A DNA stretch of 64,000 nucleotides from Pyrrhosoma nymphula (GCA_963573305.1 OY754327.1:180614386-180678385), one strand, 5' to 3'. Shown: positions 24,901-33,339, counted from the stretch's first letter. Made by a program: numbers and translations. The notes: generated from the sequence alone by a model not told the origin.

Positions 24901-27900
24901 AGTTTGCCAGGATCTATGATGCTTCTTTAGTATTAACCAAATTGCTGGGAGTACTGAAGACACGTTAAAAATACTGATGCTAGAGCATTCAAAAGGTGTT
25001 TTTGTAGGAAGTATTTCCAAAACTTTCCACGAATATTTTTGGCACAAATTTCAGGCTTCTACTGCTCCACAGGCTGGAACAGAGTTTTTTTTATGTGCTT
25101 CCATAGTGCATTAGTGGTTTTAGAGATGGAATTGTGGGAAATAAAATATTGCTGCTAGGAATGAAAATTGTGACTACATATATTAAAAGGATTCTTCTGT
25201 GAAAAGTAATACCTAATTTCACTATTAGGTAATTCCACACAAATAGCCTTACACGAGTACTCAAGGTCTGACTGGTTTCGATTCTCATGATTTTGGCACA
25301 AAGGAGGAGTAAAATATTTGCCCTTAATAGTCATAAAAGTAAATGATGGGGTGATTTGAATACATCTGAACTTCATGCAAAATGGCACAGTGTAGTTTAA
25401 AACTCTGAATCCAATAAATGTCAATCTTAAGACTAGATTTGGAATGTAATGGCATGATAAGGAGACAATATTTGCTTTTAAAAATATTTGCTTTTGCCTT
25501 TGCTTTTAAAAATTGGTCCCACATATATCCCCTATTCCAATCTTTTAGCAGTTTAATTTTGTCCATATTTTAAAATTTTATCCATGTTTAGAACCAAATA
25601 ACTCCTTTATTAATGCTTAGAAAGGACCAGGCTTAATAATACTGTACAGCCATGATGCAGGACTCTGCTTAAAATGCATGGCCTTATATTTTCAGCACAA
25701 AACCATGGCACAACGGATTAATAAAGACGGTTGGGTGAATATTTTACAACTCCTGCGGCATGAAAAAAGCTGGTTTGTTGTTGGAAAAAATGTTTTATAA
25801 GGCGTTCAACATAAGGTGAAAAATTTTCAGAAGCTCAAAACTTCATTTTTCAAAGAAGAAATATGTTCAGCCTCTCAGTTGAACACAGTAATAATGGCAC
25901 GCATAATGGTCTACGGCATATGCATTGGCTTTGAAAAAGATGTATTTGGAGGTTGAGGGCATTGTGCGCAGGTGCTGTAATTTAAATGAGAAAAGTTGAT
26001 GTGAATCGATGCGAAGACATCATCAACCAGTTTTTTCACAATGAGTTTTAAAGTATTGAAGCTATTTGTTGACTACCTAAATTTAAAAAATGCAACAGAT
26101 ACACCCCTCAGATCAGCTTTCCATAGGACAATTTATGCAAGGACGAAGCATTTCTTTTGTTTTTTTTTTCATTTTACATTGAAATATTTTATTTAGATAA
26201 ATATGTACTATTATGTACTCTTATTTTCAATATTTTACCAAAAACTCAAGGCGGCCATTCATCATTGCTATTAAATACTCCTACTTTCACCAATAAGCCA
26301 ATCCGTTTCACATATTGCATCAACTGGTTCATTGTGCTAAATTGAAATGGAATAGCCAATAATGCAGGGGTGCCTTGAAGCTGTTTATGCATGAAAGGGA
26401 ACACACCCACAATGTTTGTGTCATAATGCCTGGGACAAGCTGCCCTATTTTGTTTTTGTTTTTATTTTCTCCTCAACCTTATAAGGTGGTAAGTTCGCAC
26501 GTGTTTTGTTAATGATTCAAGCAAACGCCACTTGTGAAATGATAAGTGGTGCATCCAAGGTGAGAAGCACAATTAAAAAGAAGACACTAGTGCATTCAAA
26601 AACCTACCTGCACAGAAGAGAGACAAAAGATTGGGTGTGTCTGGAAGTGTGTTTGCTCGCTCAGGTCAGGTGTCCAATCACCCAAGGAGACTTCAAAAAC
26701 ACATATACGGGGTACTTACTTGTCGGTGACCCTCTCTCCTGTCTTTCTTTTGTTCCATCCCTCATTCTAGTTATGTTAGTGGTCTGCCCTTTTCCATTTC
26801 ATTTAAAATACTTGTGTCCTCATTATGCCCAGTTCCCATTACTTTAGCTCACAATTTTGCTTGTAACCTCACAGCTACGGCAGGGTGTCCATCAGCTGGG
26901 TATTTGACAATTCCCAGAGATTTCCAGGATTTCCAGACATAATTTTTATTTTTCCAGAAGAAATATTGATTTTTTTCTCGTTAAGTATAAGAGAAAGTTG
27001 GATATTTTTTTGCGATTAAACATAAGGATTATTGTTAATCTTGCATATTTGGAGGAACATAAACAAAAAAAGCCAACATCATACAAAACTTTGATATAGT
27101 TCGTGAGAAAATCACATCACTACCCTTTCTTAGAGTCAAACATTATCATGATGGCACTCGGGAACAAGGTTACATTACAACCAGAATTTGTTATGAATAG
27201 CATTGATATAAAATGATCAGCAACTTAAAAAACTAAAGGAATTAACTTTTTTCCAGGGTAATGGTCTAGGGTGGGTAAAAGGAAAATAAAAAAAATTCCA
27301 GCATCATAGAACACTGTAACAGTATTCTCAAGGTCAACGTGGGGTTTTGAACGGGGTCAGATCAAGAGCCGTCACTAGGGATGTGTAGTGGATAAACAGA
27401 GTTAACAATAGTGAGAGAAGGAGGAAAGAGTCATAATTTGCACCCCGTTGGGAGCGGATGAAAAGTCATGCGGTCGGGGGAAAAAGTAATAAATTTCATC
27501 GGGAGTCATAAGCTATCTGCCGGGAGGAGGACTGATGTCTCGTGAGCGGAAGCTGCCATAATTTTATTCAGTCGTGAGTAAACGAAACGTCACGTGGGAT
27601 GAAGGAAAAAGATCACGATTTGACGGTCACGACCCAGAATAGCATTCCTGACTCATATAGGTAATCAGCTGAAAAAACTAGCATTTGCTGTTATTTTTTT
27701 ATTCGGGTCTACATATTCATTAGAACAATCATTTTCAAGCAAGAACTTTATCAAGAGTACCTAAATTGAGAAATCTTATTGATGAGAATCTGGAATCGTG
27801 CCTAAAATTAAAAACAACTACATACAAACCTGACTTACCCAAACTTTCCAAGGAGATGGAAGGCCATTGTTCACATTAGTGATTGTCAGTCATTGTCAAG

Positions 27901-30900
27901 ATTTAATTTTGTGGATATATTACAATTTAATCTAATCAATAAATAATAGCAATTTTAAGTATAATATCAAGTTTTATTCAACGCACCTTAAGTTTAACTA
28001 AGACTTAAAACTTTAAGTACAGTTTATTCAGTTAATTTTAGGGAGCACTGTGTGAAGTGAAAGATGTAGTATCGAGGACTGAGAAAGGTATGTTGAGATG
28101 GTTTGGACATATAGAGAGGATGAACAAAAGGAGATAGACGATACAAGTATATAAGACGAAAGTGGATGGGAGAGTGGGAAGGGGTCGACCTCAGCAAATG
28201 TATCTCAATCATATTGAGGATTTTTTTAGCTAAGGCCAGCTAAGGAGTACCCTAATTAAGTTATTAGCAATTTACCTACCTATATAGTTTTTAAAAATTT
28301 GGCTCTCAAAAATTTCAATTGTTGTACAGCTGATATTTGGCTCTGTTGAATAAAGAGTTTGCCGACCACTGGGTTAGGAGTTCAAGGAGCAGATAATAGG
28401 CAGTCCAGGAATTTGAATGAGAACAAAGTTAGTAAAAATTTCAACCAGGCAACTAGAAGGGAGAAGTTAAGGTTCTAGGGATAAGGTAGGTTTTAAACAA
28501 GAACTTTTAGTAATTGGGTTGAATAGTTGGAAACAAGAACAAACTCCATTAGAATCCTCAAGAATTTAGTTAAGAACATTTACAGGACACACATTAGGAG
28601 TGGGTGCGAAGAAATGGCCTTTTCTGACCAGTGATTTTTGATAGGTGACAGAGAAGCAGGAAAGGTTTATACAGCTTAGTCTGGAAGCTCACAGGAATTT
28701 TCAGCAGTCTGGTTAGAAAAGAGTTAAGGCGGTAAATTTCCAGATGTGTCATAAGATAAACAAGAGGAACTGGGGGTCTATTACGAACAGCTCACCACAT
28801 GCGGTGAAACACCGCAGGCAGAGTTCATCCGTCTAAAATCGCTCTCACCGCTCGATGCAATTATGAACGGGTCTCGGACGTTGCCATACAGCGGCCAAGG
28901 GGTCGGAGTTTCATCGCGGACAGGGGACCTGCCTTTGTAACTCCGCCTGCCTTGATTTTCAACATGGCGGAGGTTTGTTTACATTCTTTGACTATAGCTG
29001 ACGATTGTAAAACATTATATCCAACGTCAGGGCAATAGTAGCGTTCTTATTATATATTATTTATTATCAGGATAGCTGAGCAAACACTCATAATGTGAAA
29101 GTAGCATCGTTGGACGTCAATAATTCTATTGTTTATACCCACATTGTAATGACGAGCGAATAGCTTGCGCATGATAATGGAAATTATTCAAGGTAAGTAC
29201 TTGTCACCGAGTTGTGTTAATTTCTATGGTAAAATATAGCTATTTTAAGATGTTTGCGATGGATAGTAATACCAGTACCACTCTTTCTCTTCCCGAACTT
29301 AGTTCTCGGTAACATTATGATGAGTCCACTTCGTCGCTTGGAACAATCCAGGGATTTATACCTGTGTTACCACTGCTGTGAAGGACTACTCGGATATCAG
29401 CAACGTTTATGCCAATATATTTGAATATTTAATGTGATAAACTACCCAGTGAATTCGAGTGTTAAGTGATCATTATTAATCCCAAAGTGGGATACTCAGT
29501 GATGTGTCATAATTCGATGCATATATCGCAGAGCAAATGTGCTGTTTGGATGTTTGCTCAAAGCTGTATGGTCCTCATTAGTGTTTTGGATTTCCTATTC
29601 AAGGATTTTATCTACTTCAGAGTGTACCTGTGTTGTCATTGCTAACAGCTGTTTTGTTTGATATCTTCCGAGGTATTTGATGCCCTAACACATTTTGTTT
29701 ATAATTTTACACAGTGATGTGTCATAATTCTATGCATATATCACACAGAAAATGGGCTGTTTGGACGTTTCCTCAAAGCTGTATTGTGCTCGTTAGACTT
29801 TCGGATTTCCTGTTAAAGAATCTTATCCATTTCAGAGTGTACCAGTGTTGCTATTGCTAACAGATGTTTTGCTTTACATGATCTGAATTACTTGATGCTA
29901 TTACTCATTTTGTTTGTAATTTGTGTTGGCCGAAATCGTCTCTTGTGCTACACACGATTTTCTGCTCCTTTGCTGTGTACTAGTTTGTTTCATCTGTGAT
30001 CTTCTAAATGGTTTTGGTGGGTAGTGCATATTATCTGTTCATTGTTATTCTGACGTTAAGACTAAATTTAATTTAATCACTTAGAAACTTCAAGATATAA
30101 TTATCAGGACTTGAATGATTGGAATAGTTTTTAATTTGAATGCATTAATGTGGAAAATGTAACCATAACCCATACCGTCAAAAGTAGTTGAATAAACGTT
30201 CTTCTTTATCAATTAACTGTGCTTTCCTTGTGTTTCATATCCCTGACCAATATGCTCTTTGAGGTCAGGGGAAGGGCTGGCTAGCCCAGCAGAACAGTGC
30301 ATTTCGTTCTAAATATTCCTTGGTTCAGTGAGAAATATTTGAATAGCCAGGCCAATGAAATTATGAATGACTGTAATTTACCACTTGAAAAGCAATGCAC
30401 ACTGGCATGACTACCTCAATGTATTAATTCTGCAGGTAGTTCACCATGGTTCACAGCAGTAAAGCATTTGAGAATCAGCTGTTTCGTGAATACTTAGTGA
30501 AACTGGAAGATCCTGTCTTTATATATTTCCTAGTCTTCGTGAAAATTATATGGAAACCGAAGGGATATTAACAGATGAACATGACGCAATGATTACCACT
30601 TAAGGGATGACTTTTTTCTTGTTTCATATTCTCGAGTAAGAGATCCCATCCTTTCTCAACGGCTTCGAAGATAGCTAAGTTTGTATGCTTCATCATGATA
30701 TTAACAATAACCTGAGTTTATTTATTAATTATTTTTGATTTCCAAGATTTGCTATCACTCCTCTTTGAATAAATGTTTTATTAAACATATTCCTCAATAT
30801 AGGCAAACTTCAAGTATTACACAACAAAGCTTTCAAAATGTTTTAGAGCTAAGTATTCAATCCATTTTTGTTATGTGATCTTTGTGTTTAAAATAATGCA

Positions 30901-33049
30901 TCATATAATCCCTATTAAATATTAAACAAGATTATTTTAATTAAGAACTTAGCGCATAAAATGTCAGTAATGAAATGTCTGCTGGGAACGCTCCCCATTG
31001 GCTGATGCCATTTCCGTATGCAAAGAACGCGTAATTTTTCAAAATACCGTAACTTCCGCCACATCGAGTATCACCAACCCCAAGACGTGTTGCAACGACC
31101 TGCAGTGACTCTCCGACCGCCCAGTTCATAATAGCAGGGGTCAGAGTTACAACGTCAGCATAGCGAAAACTCCGCCCTGCGGTGCAACACGGCCTTCTTG
31201 TTCGTAATAGACCCCCGGGAATTCATAATGAATAAAGACACTTGGTAACCTTCCAAAGATTTATTTATTTGACACGATGCGTTTCACCACACTGTGGCAT
31301 AATCATGTGATTTTGCGTTTCACCACAGTGTGGTGAAACGCGTCGTGTCAAATAAATAAATCTGTGGAAGATTACCAAGTGTCTTTATTCATTATGAATA
31401 TCGAGAACTTCCACCATATCCAGCCTGAAACAGTAGTTTTTAGCCCCCCTGGGTAGGAAGCTATAAACAGCTACAGAATCTTGTTTTCACAGGTAAGGAG
31501 TGAAGGAGTTGGGGTTGAGTTTGGAGGGCACACCAGCAAGAAGAGTCTTTGACATAGAAAAGAGATGTAAATGAAGGATAATTTCTTTTCATATTTACGA
31601 TGAAAAGAGTTTATGTGAGTTCTAATTCAATTGATGATACAGAGAAATTGTTAGCAGGAGTATTGGAGATGTTGATAATGGAATAGACACAAGATATGTA
31701 CCATAAACAAGAGCTTTGCACTGTGAAAAGACAGAATGGCAGAAATTTAAGAAATTAAGATATTAATAGAGTGGAAAATGAGTGCAGGGAGAGATGTGGT
31801 CCCGATACAGGAAGTTTAACAAAAATGAGCAGGGAATGATAACCAATAACAGAAATGAGGAGCAGAACCAAGATTAAGTGGAGCTTATATACATTACTGC
31901 AGTCCCAGATGGCTCAATGTATAAAGAAGATAAATAAATAATAATAAATAAGTAAATAAATATGCCATGTGCCAATGAGAGTAACCCTATCCAACCAACA
32001 GATTAAATGGACAATTTCCAGAAACTTCCACAACATATCAACCATAATTACAACAGCAAAACTTAACCATTAGAAATTATGCTCCTAAATGTAAGCACTA
32101 GTAATGTATAATATGATTATGAAATGAAATACTAACTTGTATGGCTCAGGCCAATTCATAAACAAAGTAGTCTCCTTTATCGGTACATCCCTGGGGTTGA
32201 CAGTGATATCCTTTGTGACATACTGGAGATCCATATCCACATTAAGTTTGGCTTTAACTTGGGCAGCAACATTGTGAAGGATTCCTTTGGATGGGTTGGC
32301 CGACGCTTCATCTGCCGAGGATCACAGCAATTAGCTCAGTTCACGATTTGATGACAGGATAAATGGCATACAAAGTGCGAATAAAAAACAACCAAAGGTA
32401 GCCAAGAGTGATGTATTCCCACCAAGGCGGCTATTATGTACTTCACATGCCCTTACCTTTCGTAATAGAATGATTTCTAACCATAACATTGCATAAATCC
32501 AGACTGGGACTTCTAATATGAAAGGGTAAGGCACTGTTTAAGCTTAAAGAAACAGGATTTGGTATGTTACGGAATAAAACTCGAAAAGCTATAGTCAATC
32601 GAAATGAGCTTAACATTCTTCTAGCTGCATTTTAAACTAACATCTACCGGCCATTACGAAAGTTATTCAAAGAATGACTATCGTTTGCGCAGCACAAAAA
32701 ATTACAAAATGTACTATATTTACGTGATAGGAGCTCAAAATACTTATATCTATCTAATTATATATTTAAATCTAAGAAATACTGTTTTAACAGCAACAAA
32801 TAATACGGAAATAAGCTTAGCCAAATATTTATGAAGCATTTAACTCGGAAGGTAACTTCGGCCTTAAGCCATTGATAGTAGACATTTAAGATAGAGAAAT
32901 AATCAAAAATTGCATTCACCAATGTATCCATTCGAGGAATTCTTCGCACTGATTGAAATTGGTCTTCCTAATTTTCTGGAGTGGAAGTCCTTACTGTCAC
33001 TTTGGGGGACCACATCAAATTTGTGAAATAACTTAACTAATTCGTCCAT
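713..33049 (-). CDS. DHX30: DHX30-type DExH-box RNA helicase, N-terminal part (ten exons, 3' end beyond the window)
   Basis: Ten minus-strand exons join in frame: 33049-32920, 32311-32137, 24090-23823, 23487-23440, 15125-14744, 12560-12390, 12307-12167, 11042-10630, 4025-3878, 923-713. They encode about 695 residues. Domain order: dsRBD1 at about residues 50-132 (ending AYGQGRSKKLAEHDAA), an Arg/Asp-rich stretch (150-190), an acidic linker (210-330), dsRBD2 at about 399-485 (FPSCKNTLHNVF through GEARAKAAAATQAALKALLW), an Ala/Gly-rich spacer, and a linker with GELSDPITGRRYGEP matching the LSDPITGKPY linker of vertebrate DHX30. The family is a DEAH/RHA-type helicase; in vertebrates it supports mitochondrial ribosome assembly and cytoplasmic translation. 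The ATPase core (GxGKT, DExH) is not in the window, so catalytic integrity cannot be judged. The start is supported by an in-frame TAA at 33058-33056. A longer N-terminus than the vertebrate protein is apparent. Assignment rests on recognised motifs, not on a search. Confidence 0.88.
924..3546. other. DHX30 intron 9 body; no gene seen
   Basis: AT-rich intronic sequence. A short motif, GATATATCGGCT, recurs at about 1421 and 1464. No ORF with recognisable product and no clear terminal repeats were found. Confidence 0.4.
3547..3588. repeat. Hairpin repeat (CATCATCAGGT type)
   Basis: Arms 3547-3565 and 3570-3588 (19 bp, one mismatch) flank a TGGG loop. They are followed by CACTGAAACCTGG and, at 3658-3690, by a GGTTTCGATGCACTGCATCATC segment. 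This looks like a small fold-back element of the kind common in arthropod introns. Confidence 0.6.
3878..4025 (-). CDS. DHX30: DHX30 exon 9 (linker before helicase core)
   Basis: Bounded by TTCTTTGCAG and ACAG|GTAAGA. It encodes 49 codons beginning DIEPLLSEILKSSRL, then an acidic EYDGEDDGN stretch. Phase 0 to phase 1 fits both neighbours. The helical start plausibly corresponds to the LRKIETFLNHYP segment of the vertebrate protein. Confidence 0.82.
4701..6066 (-). mobile_element. Tigger/pogo element fragment
   Basis: The terminus CAGTGGACCCTCCCTAATCC at 4701, preceded by TA, resembles a Tigger inverted-repeat end. Decayed transposase coding lies inside on the minus strand. A second, possibly unrelated, terminus-like stretch (CAGTGACCACTGCC) is at 5154. 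No matching right end was found; the 6141-7234 element may interrupt it. Confidence 0.55.
5684..6066 (-). pseudogene. Tigger transposase C-terminal fragment
   Basis: Read on the minus strand with a frameshift and stops, it shows LDNATCLPHL (the DNAPxHP catalytic block), TSITPPMDQGVI (TSxxQPMDQGVI block) and, further on, VLDGINWLTRAI and TKCFCSAGF, which match the Tigger LDAI..A....T..NCFRKAGF block. The block order is correct for a DDE transposase of the Tc1/pogo type. It is not functional. Confidence 0.7.
6141..7234. mobile_element. 1.1 kb TIR element with subterminal GTAAGAGGCGCACC repeats
   Basis: The ends are ACCGTATAAAC[G/T]CGTGTAAG in inverted orientation, flanked by AAAT at 6137-6140 and 7235-7238, a possible 4-bp target duplication. 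The motif GTAAGAGGCGCACC occurs twice at the left end and twice, inverted, at the right end. A GC-rich interior (6390-6620) has an open frame on the minus strand but no recognised domain. Probably a non-autonomous DNA transposon. Confidence 0.7.
8968..9800. repeat. 171-bp tandem satellite array (about 4.7 copies)
   Basis: The phrase GAAACAACTCAAAG recurs at 9061, 9232, 9403, 9572 and 9743 (the last with a T for the first G), giving periods of 171, 171, 169 and 171 bp. Units are about 95% alike by eye; the first (from 8968) is more diverged. The array lies wholly inside the 7846-10496 element. Confidence 0.92.
9804..9981. mobile_element. 178-bp hAT-type MITE nested in the larger element
   Basis: Inverted ends TAGGGATTCCCAAACT and AGTTTGGGAAACCCTG are flanked by CTGTAGCA at 9796-9803 and 9982-9989. 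It inserted at the edge of the satellite array, so it is younger than the host element. Confidence 0.85.
10630..11042 (-). CDS. DHX30: DHX30 exon 8 (second half of dsRBD2, Ala-rich spacer)
   Basis: The acceptor is ATGTTAG and the donor CATCAG|GTATGA. It encodes 137 codons: WQCSYSIMWPEIRSF (strand) and GEARAKAAAATQAALKALLW (helix 2), then an Ala6 run and a Gly/Arg-rich spacer, ending in a helical segment, RETEELLEKYHQ. It is the largest exon in the window. Confidence 0.86.
11043..12166. other. DHX30 intron 7; nothing recognised
   Basis: AT-rich intronic sequence with short homopolymers and a (TTTA)n stretch near 11293. No coding or repeat structure was recognised. Confidence 0.4.
12167..12307 (-). 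CDS. DHX30: DHX30 exon 7 (first half of dsRBD2)
   Basis: Bounded by ATTTTCAG and TTCA|GTAAGT. It encodes DLEKISRQFPSCKNTLHNVF and following residues, matching the FPxPKNLLxxV start of a DHX30 dsRBD. It supplies helix 1 and the first strand of dsRBD2. Confidence 0.86.
12390..12560 (-). CDS. DHX30: DHX30 exon 6 (linker)
   Basis: Bounded by TTCTTACAG and GCAG|GTTATT, it encodes 56 full codons with SYISKEPSPPPMWRLRGNL and GPLDDSYDTA. It enters and leaves in phase 1 and is separated from exon 7 by an 82-bp intron. The frame is open only under the phase dictated by its neighbours, which supports the call. Confidence 0.75.
12985..13245 (+). CDS. Possible small ORF with N-terminal hydrophobic segment, nested in DHX30 intron 5
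   Basis: An 86-codon frame starts in a good context (AAGATGG). Residues 12-32 form a hydrophobic segment (VYSVVFSVVVFFCLVLFLCG) after a basic N-terminus, which would suit a signal peptide or anchor. Residues 33-75 are rich in Ser, Pro, Asn, Tyr and Phe. It lies antisense within an intron. No homology is recognised and no splice or polyadenylation signal clearly supports it, so it may be chance. Confidence 0.2.
   Translation: MATGNHPRTPRSVYSVVFSVVVFFCLVLFLCGSSNVHSHSPYLSPLKGYPNNFNSYGDIHFNFNPMLSFNYIYGNFTNSILLCILY
13246..14340. other. DHX30 intron 5, remainder; no gene seen
   Basis: AT-rich. A short inverted motif GGACCCTCTGACGGGTCC sits near 13646. The minus-strand open frame at 13318-13701 has no recognisable features. 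Confidence 0.35.
14371..14480. repeat. 44-bp minisatellite with a palindromic 22-bp core (2.5 copies)
   Basis: Three near-palindromic 22-mers of the type CATGACCCACTGGTGGATCA start at 14371, 14415 and 14459, exactly 44 bp apart, separated by 22-bp GA-rich spacers. Each core can form a hairpin. Confidence 0.85.
14744..15125 (-). CDS. DHX30: DHX30 exon 5 (acidic linker)
   Basis: After the acceptor TGCTTTCAG it encodes 127 residues, strongly charged (many Asp/Glu/Arg, few hydrophobics), and ends at the donor AAAG|GTATTT in phase 1. It contains a basic patch, EPSKRLCSR, that could act as a nuclear signal. The linker is probably disordered and separates the two RNA-binding domains. Several long open frames on the opposite strand are shadows of this exon. 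Confidence 0.78.
15126..16044. other. DHX30 intron 4, left part; no gene seen
   Basis: Intronic sequence. The plus-strand open frame running through here from 14820 begins as the antisense of DHX30 exon 5 and has no recognisable product. Confidence 0.4.
16281..16440 (+). repeat. Direct repeat copy 1 in outer Tigger
   Basis: Begins TTCTAATGCTTGAAACA and is about 75-80% alike by eye to 19441-19605. The two copies are in the same orientation and flank the inner Tigger insertion. Confidence 0.75.
16524..19355 (+). mobile_element. Inner Tigger element (2.83 kb)
   Basis: Inverted ends CACCCACTCCCCGA[C/T]TAACG at 16524 and 19355 are flanked by TA duplications (16522-16523, 19356-19357). Subterminal GATTAGCGCTGTT-type motifs are tandemly repeated at both ends. 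It contains a near full-length but broken transposase gene in plus orientation and sits inside the 16047-20860 Tigger. Confidence 0.92.
16947..18690 (+). pseudogene. Tigger transposase, degenerate (TIGD1-like)
   Basis: The order of blocks matches a full transposase: N-terminal MSDNRQLEKKKIKTISLGV and the HTH, then RGWFNRFKARYKLHN (CENP-B DNA-binding domain 2), QIFNADETGLFWKRMPSRT (first catalytic Asp), DNAPGHSRTL (second), YLPPNTTSILQPMDQGVIS (third), and a C-terminal tail. In-frame stops near 17035 and 17065, a break at about 17813-17850 and another near 18534 disrupt it. Two long open stretches remain (17259-17813 and 17879-18532). Product would be a cut-and-paste DDE transposase of the pogo type. 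Confidence 0.92.
19441..19605 (+). repeat. Direct repeat copy 2 in outer Tigger
   Basis: Begins TTTCTAATGCTTGAAACA. Partner of 16281-16440. Removing the inner Tigger leaves the copies about 325 bp apart, so this was an internal tandem-like duplication of the older element. Confidence 0.75.
19735..20260 (-). pseudogene. Tigger-type transposase N-terminal fragment (outer element)
   Basis: From ATG 20260 the minus strand reads MAEKWNKIVLSIAKKLEL, then ETPLKLAKEYNMGLQTVRDI, a CENP-B-type helix-turn-helix, then ASSGWLMRFKQRYGI, the second DNA-binding block. At least three in-frame stops interrupt it. The DDE domain is missing. Family: pogo/Tigger transposases related to TIGD and CENP-B. Confidence 0.85.
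21562..21638 (-). repeat. tRNA-like arm, minus strand
   Basis: Inverted copy of 21676-21752 with a few differences (GGGATTCGAACCC on the plus strand). It has the same A- and B-box arrangement. Confidence 0.65.
21676..21752 (+). repeat. tRNA-like arm, plus strand
   Basis: Contains a polymerase III B-box-like GGTTCGAATCCC and an A-box-like TAGTGTAACTGGCTA at tRNA spacing. The acceptor-stem ends pair poorly, so I read it as a tRNA-derived repeat, not a tRNA gene. Confidence 0.65.
21784..22735 (-). pseudogene. hAT transposase C-terminal half, degenerate
   Basis: Minus-strand blocks in order: HLIQSNATRWSLTYEVLSRF (typical hAT NxTRWxS block), FAKVTTEMCTDEIATVSKAI (TxxxSxxxxPTIS region), FNPIESRKCYAIASMLDPRL (the YAxAxxLDPRxK block) and YLPGVATSVPSESN (the dimerisation region's PATSxxSER block). 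Frameshifts separate them and the N-terminal zinc finger and first catalytic residue are absent. Resembles ZBED-type hAT transposases. Confidence 0.85.
23440..23487 (-). CDS. DHX30: DHX30 exon 4 (48-nt exon)
   Basis: A 16-codon exon (VAMDEWEGEQTGMDIN) lies between the acceptor CGGCTAG and a strong donor AAC|GTAAGT. It is phase 0 at both ends and joins exons 3 and 5 without a shift. It continues the acidic linker between the two dsRBDs. Support is splice signals, phase and composition only. Confidence 0.65.
23823..24090 (-). CDS. DHX30: DHX30 exon 3 (second half of dsRBD1, RD-rich tail)
   Basis: After the acceptor TTTTAG it encodes AYGQGRSKKLAEHDAADRAI, the Lys-rich start of helix 2 of a dsRNA-binding domain, then a Gly-rich linker and a long Arg/Asp/Glu-rich run. 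Only a GC donor, CAG|GCAAGT, gives phase 0 to match the next exon. The nearby GT donors shift frame or add unsupported residues. Confidence 0.85.
24256..24426. mobile_element. 171-bp hAT-type MITE
   Basis: Ends CAGAGCTGGATTACC and GTTAATCCATCACTG are inverted, with the 8-bp duplication AACTGATT at 24248-24255 and 24427-24434. It lies 166 bp from the acceptor side of DHX30 exon 3, in intron 2. Confidence 0.85.
24435..28047. other. DHX30 intron 2, central part; no gene seen
   Basis: AT-rich intronic DNA. A short CAGGGTGTCCATC segment near 26883 followed by CCAG-rich repeats looks like an old MITE end. GA-rich unique sequence spans 27340-27650. No coding region or clear boundaries were recognised. 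Confidence 0.35.
28048..28230 (+). pseudogene. Non-LTR reverse-transcriptase C-terminal fragment
   Basis: Plus-strand frame reads KGMLRWFGHIERMNKRR, stop, TIQVYKTKVDGRVGRGRPQQ. The LRWFGHVxRM...VYxxxVxGxRxRGRP pattern is typical of the tail of arthropod non-LTR retrotransposon RTs. One in-frame stop; only the tail is present. Confidence 0.7.
28772..31216. mobile_element. 2.4 kb TIR element (GGGGGTCTATTACGAACA ends)
   Basis: The 18-bp terminus GGGGGTCTATTACGAACA is present at 28772 and inverted at 31216. Both subterminal regions are GC-rich and contain CGGTG/CACCGC motifs; the interior is AT-rich. No clear target duplication and no transposase domain were recognised; a minus-strand open frame at 30941-31129 is unassigned. 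Probably a non-autonomous DNA transposon of undetermined superfamily. Confidence 0.75.
29497..29924 (+). repeat. Two tandem copies of a 215-bp unit
   Basis: CAGTGATGTGTCATAATTC begins at 29497 and again at 29712. The two units stay alignable to TTTTGTTT[A/G]TAATTT at their ends, with roughly 80% identity by eye. They lie inside the 28772-31216 element. Confidence 0.85.
31221..31399. mobile_element. 179-bp fold-back element with 77-bp arms
   Basis: Arms 31221-31297 and 31323-31399 are equal in length and nearly perfectly inverted (ends ATTCATAATGAATAAAGACA), with a 25-bp loop. The arm tips are CACCACACTGTGG. It abuts the right end of the 28772-31216 element four bases away. Confidence 0.88.
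31400..32136. other. DHX30 intron 2, 5' end; no gene seen
   Basis: Purine-rich then AT-rich; an (ATAA)n stretch lies at about 31926-31960. No coding or inverted repeats were recognised. Confidence 0.35.
32137..32311 (-). CDS. DHX30: DHX30 exon 2 (first half of dsRBD1)
   Basis: The acceptor CTCGGCAG precedes ATGAAGCG and the donor is ACAA|GTTAGT. The exon encodes residues 45-101, including SKGILHNVAAQVKAKL and the dsRBD strand ETTLFMNWPEPY, which corresponds to the VTLHIKWP strand of vertebrate DHX30. It enters in phase 1 and leaves with two nucleotides of a Lys codon. Confidence 0.85.
32312..32919. other. DHX30 intron 1; nothing recognised
   Basis: A 608-bp GT-AG intron. Small open frames on the minus strand have no recognisable product. 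Confidence 0.5.
32920..33049 (-). CDS. DHX30: DHX30 exon 1 (start exon)
   Basis: Starts at ATG 33049-33047, three codons after an in-frame TAA, and encodes 43 residues beginning MDELVKLFHKFDVV. It ends in phase 1 at the donor ATTG|GTGAAT, which fits the phase of exon 2. The N-terminus is acidic and does not look like a mitochondrial presequence, unlike one isoform of vertebrate DHX30. No homology anchors this exon, so it is the least certain of the ten. Confidence 0.6.
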
Positions 33050-33339
33050 AATGTTTTAACCGATTTCTTCACCAAACACAAAACTTTATGACAAACATAA
33101 CAGAGTAAGAAACTTCAGCCTTTCAACCACTGTCATTATTGACGAGTTTAGCAGAGTATAGCATGTAAACGAGCAGACCTTTATAACGCCAGACGGCAGC
33201 CCAATCGTGTTTTAAGTTGTCATCGTTCAAGTGTTATTGAAATTCCTAAGATTATGAGGTGTGAATATTCTGCTTGGCTCGTGTGTAACATTTTACTTCT
33301 TAAGTAATTGTGTAGATGATTGCTGTTATTCTCAACAAA
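33050..33339. promoter_or_regulatory. Shared bidirectional promoter region of DHX30 and TATDN1
   Basis: The 290 bp between the two divergent start codons contain both 5' UTRs and must hold the promoters unless untranslated exons lie elsewhere. It is richer in GC than the introns near 33180-33215 (GCCAGACGGCAGCCCAATCG, with a CCAAT motif). No TATA box was seen at a convincing distance from either start. Co-expression of the two genes is inference. Confidence 0.6.

Noticed and set aside
30941..31129. Coding exon of a Harbinger-type protein
   Set aside because: The 62-codon frame has no DDE or Myb-like motif, and the element's ends do not show a TWA duplication.
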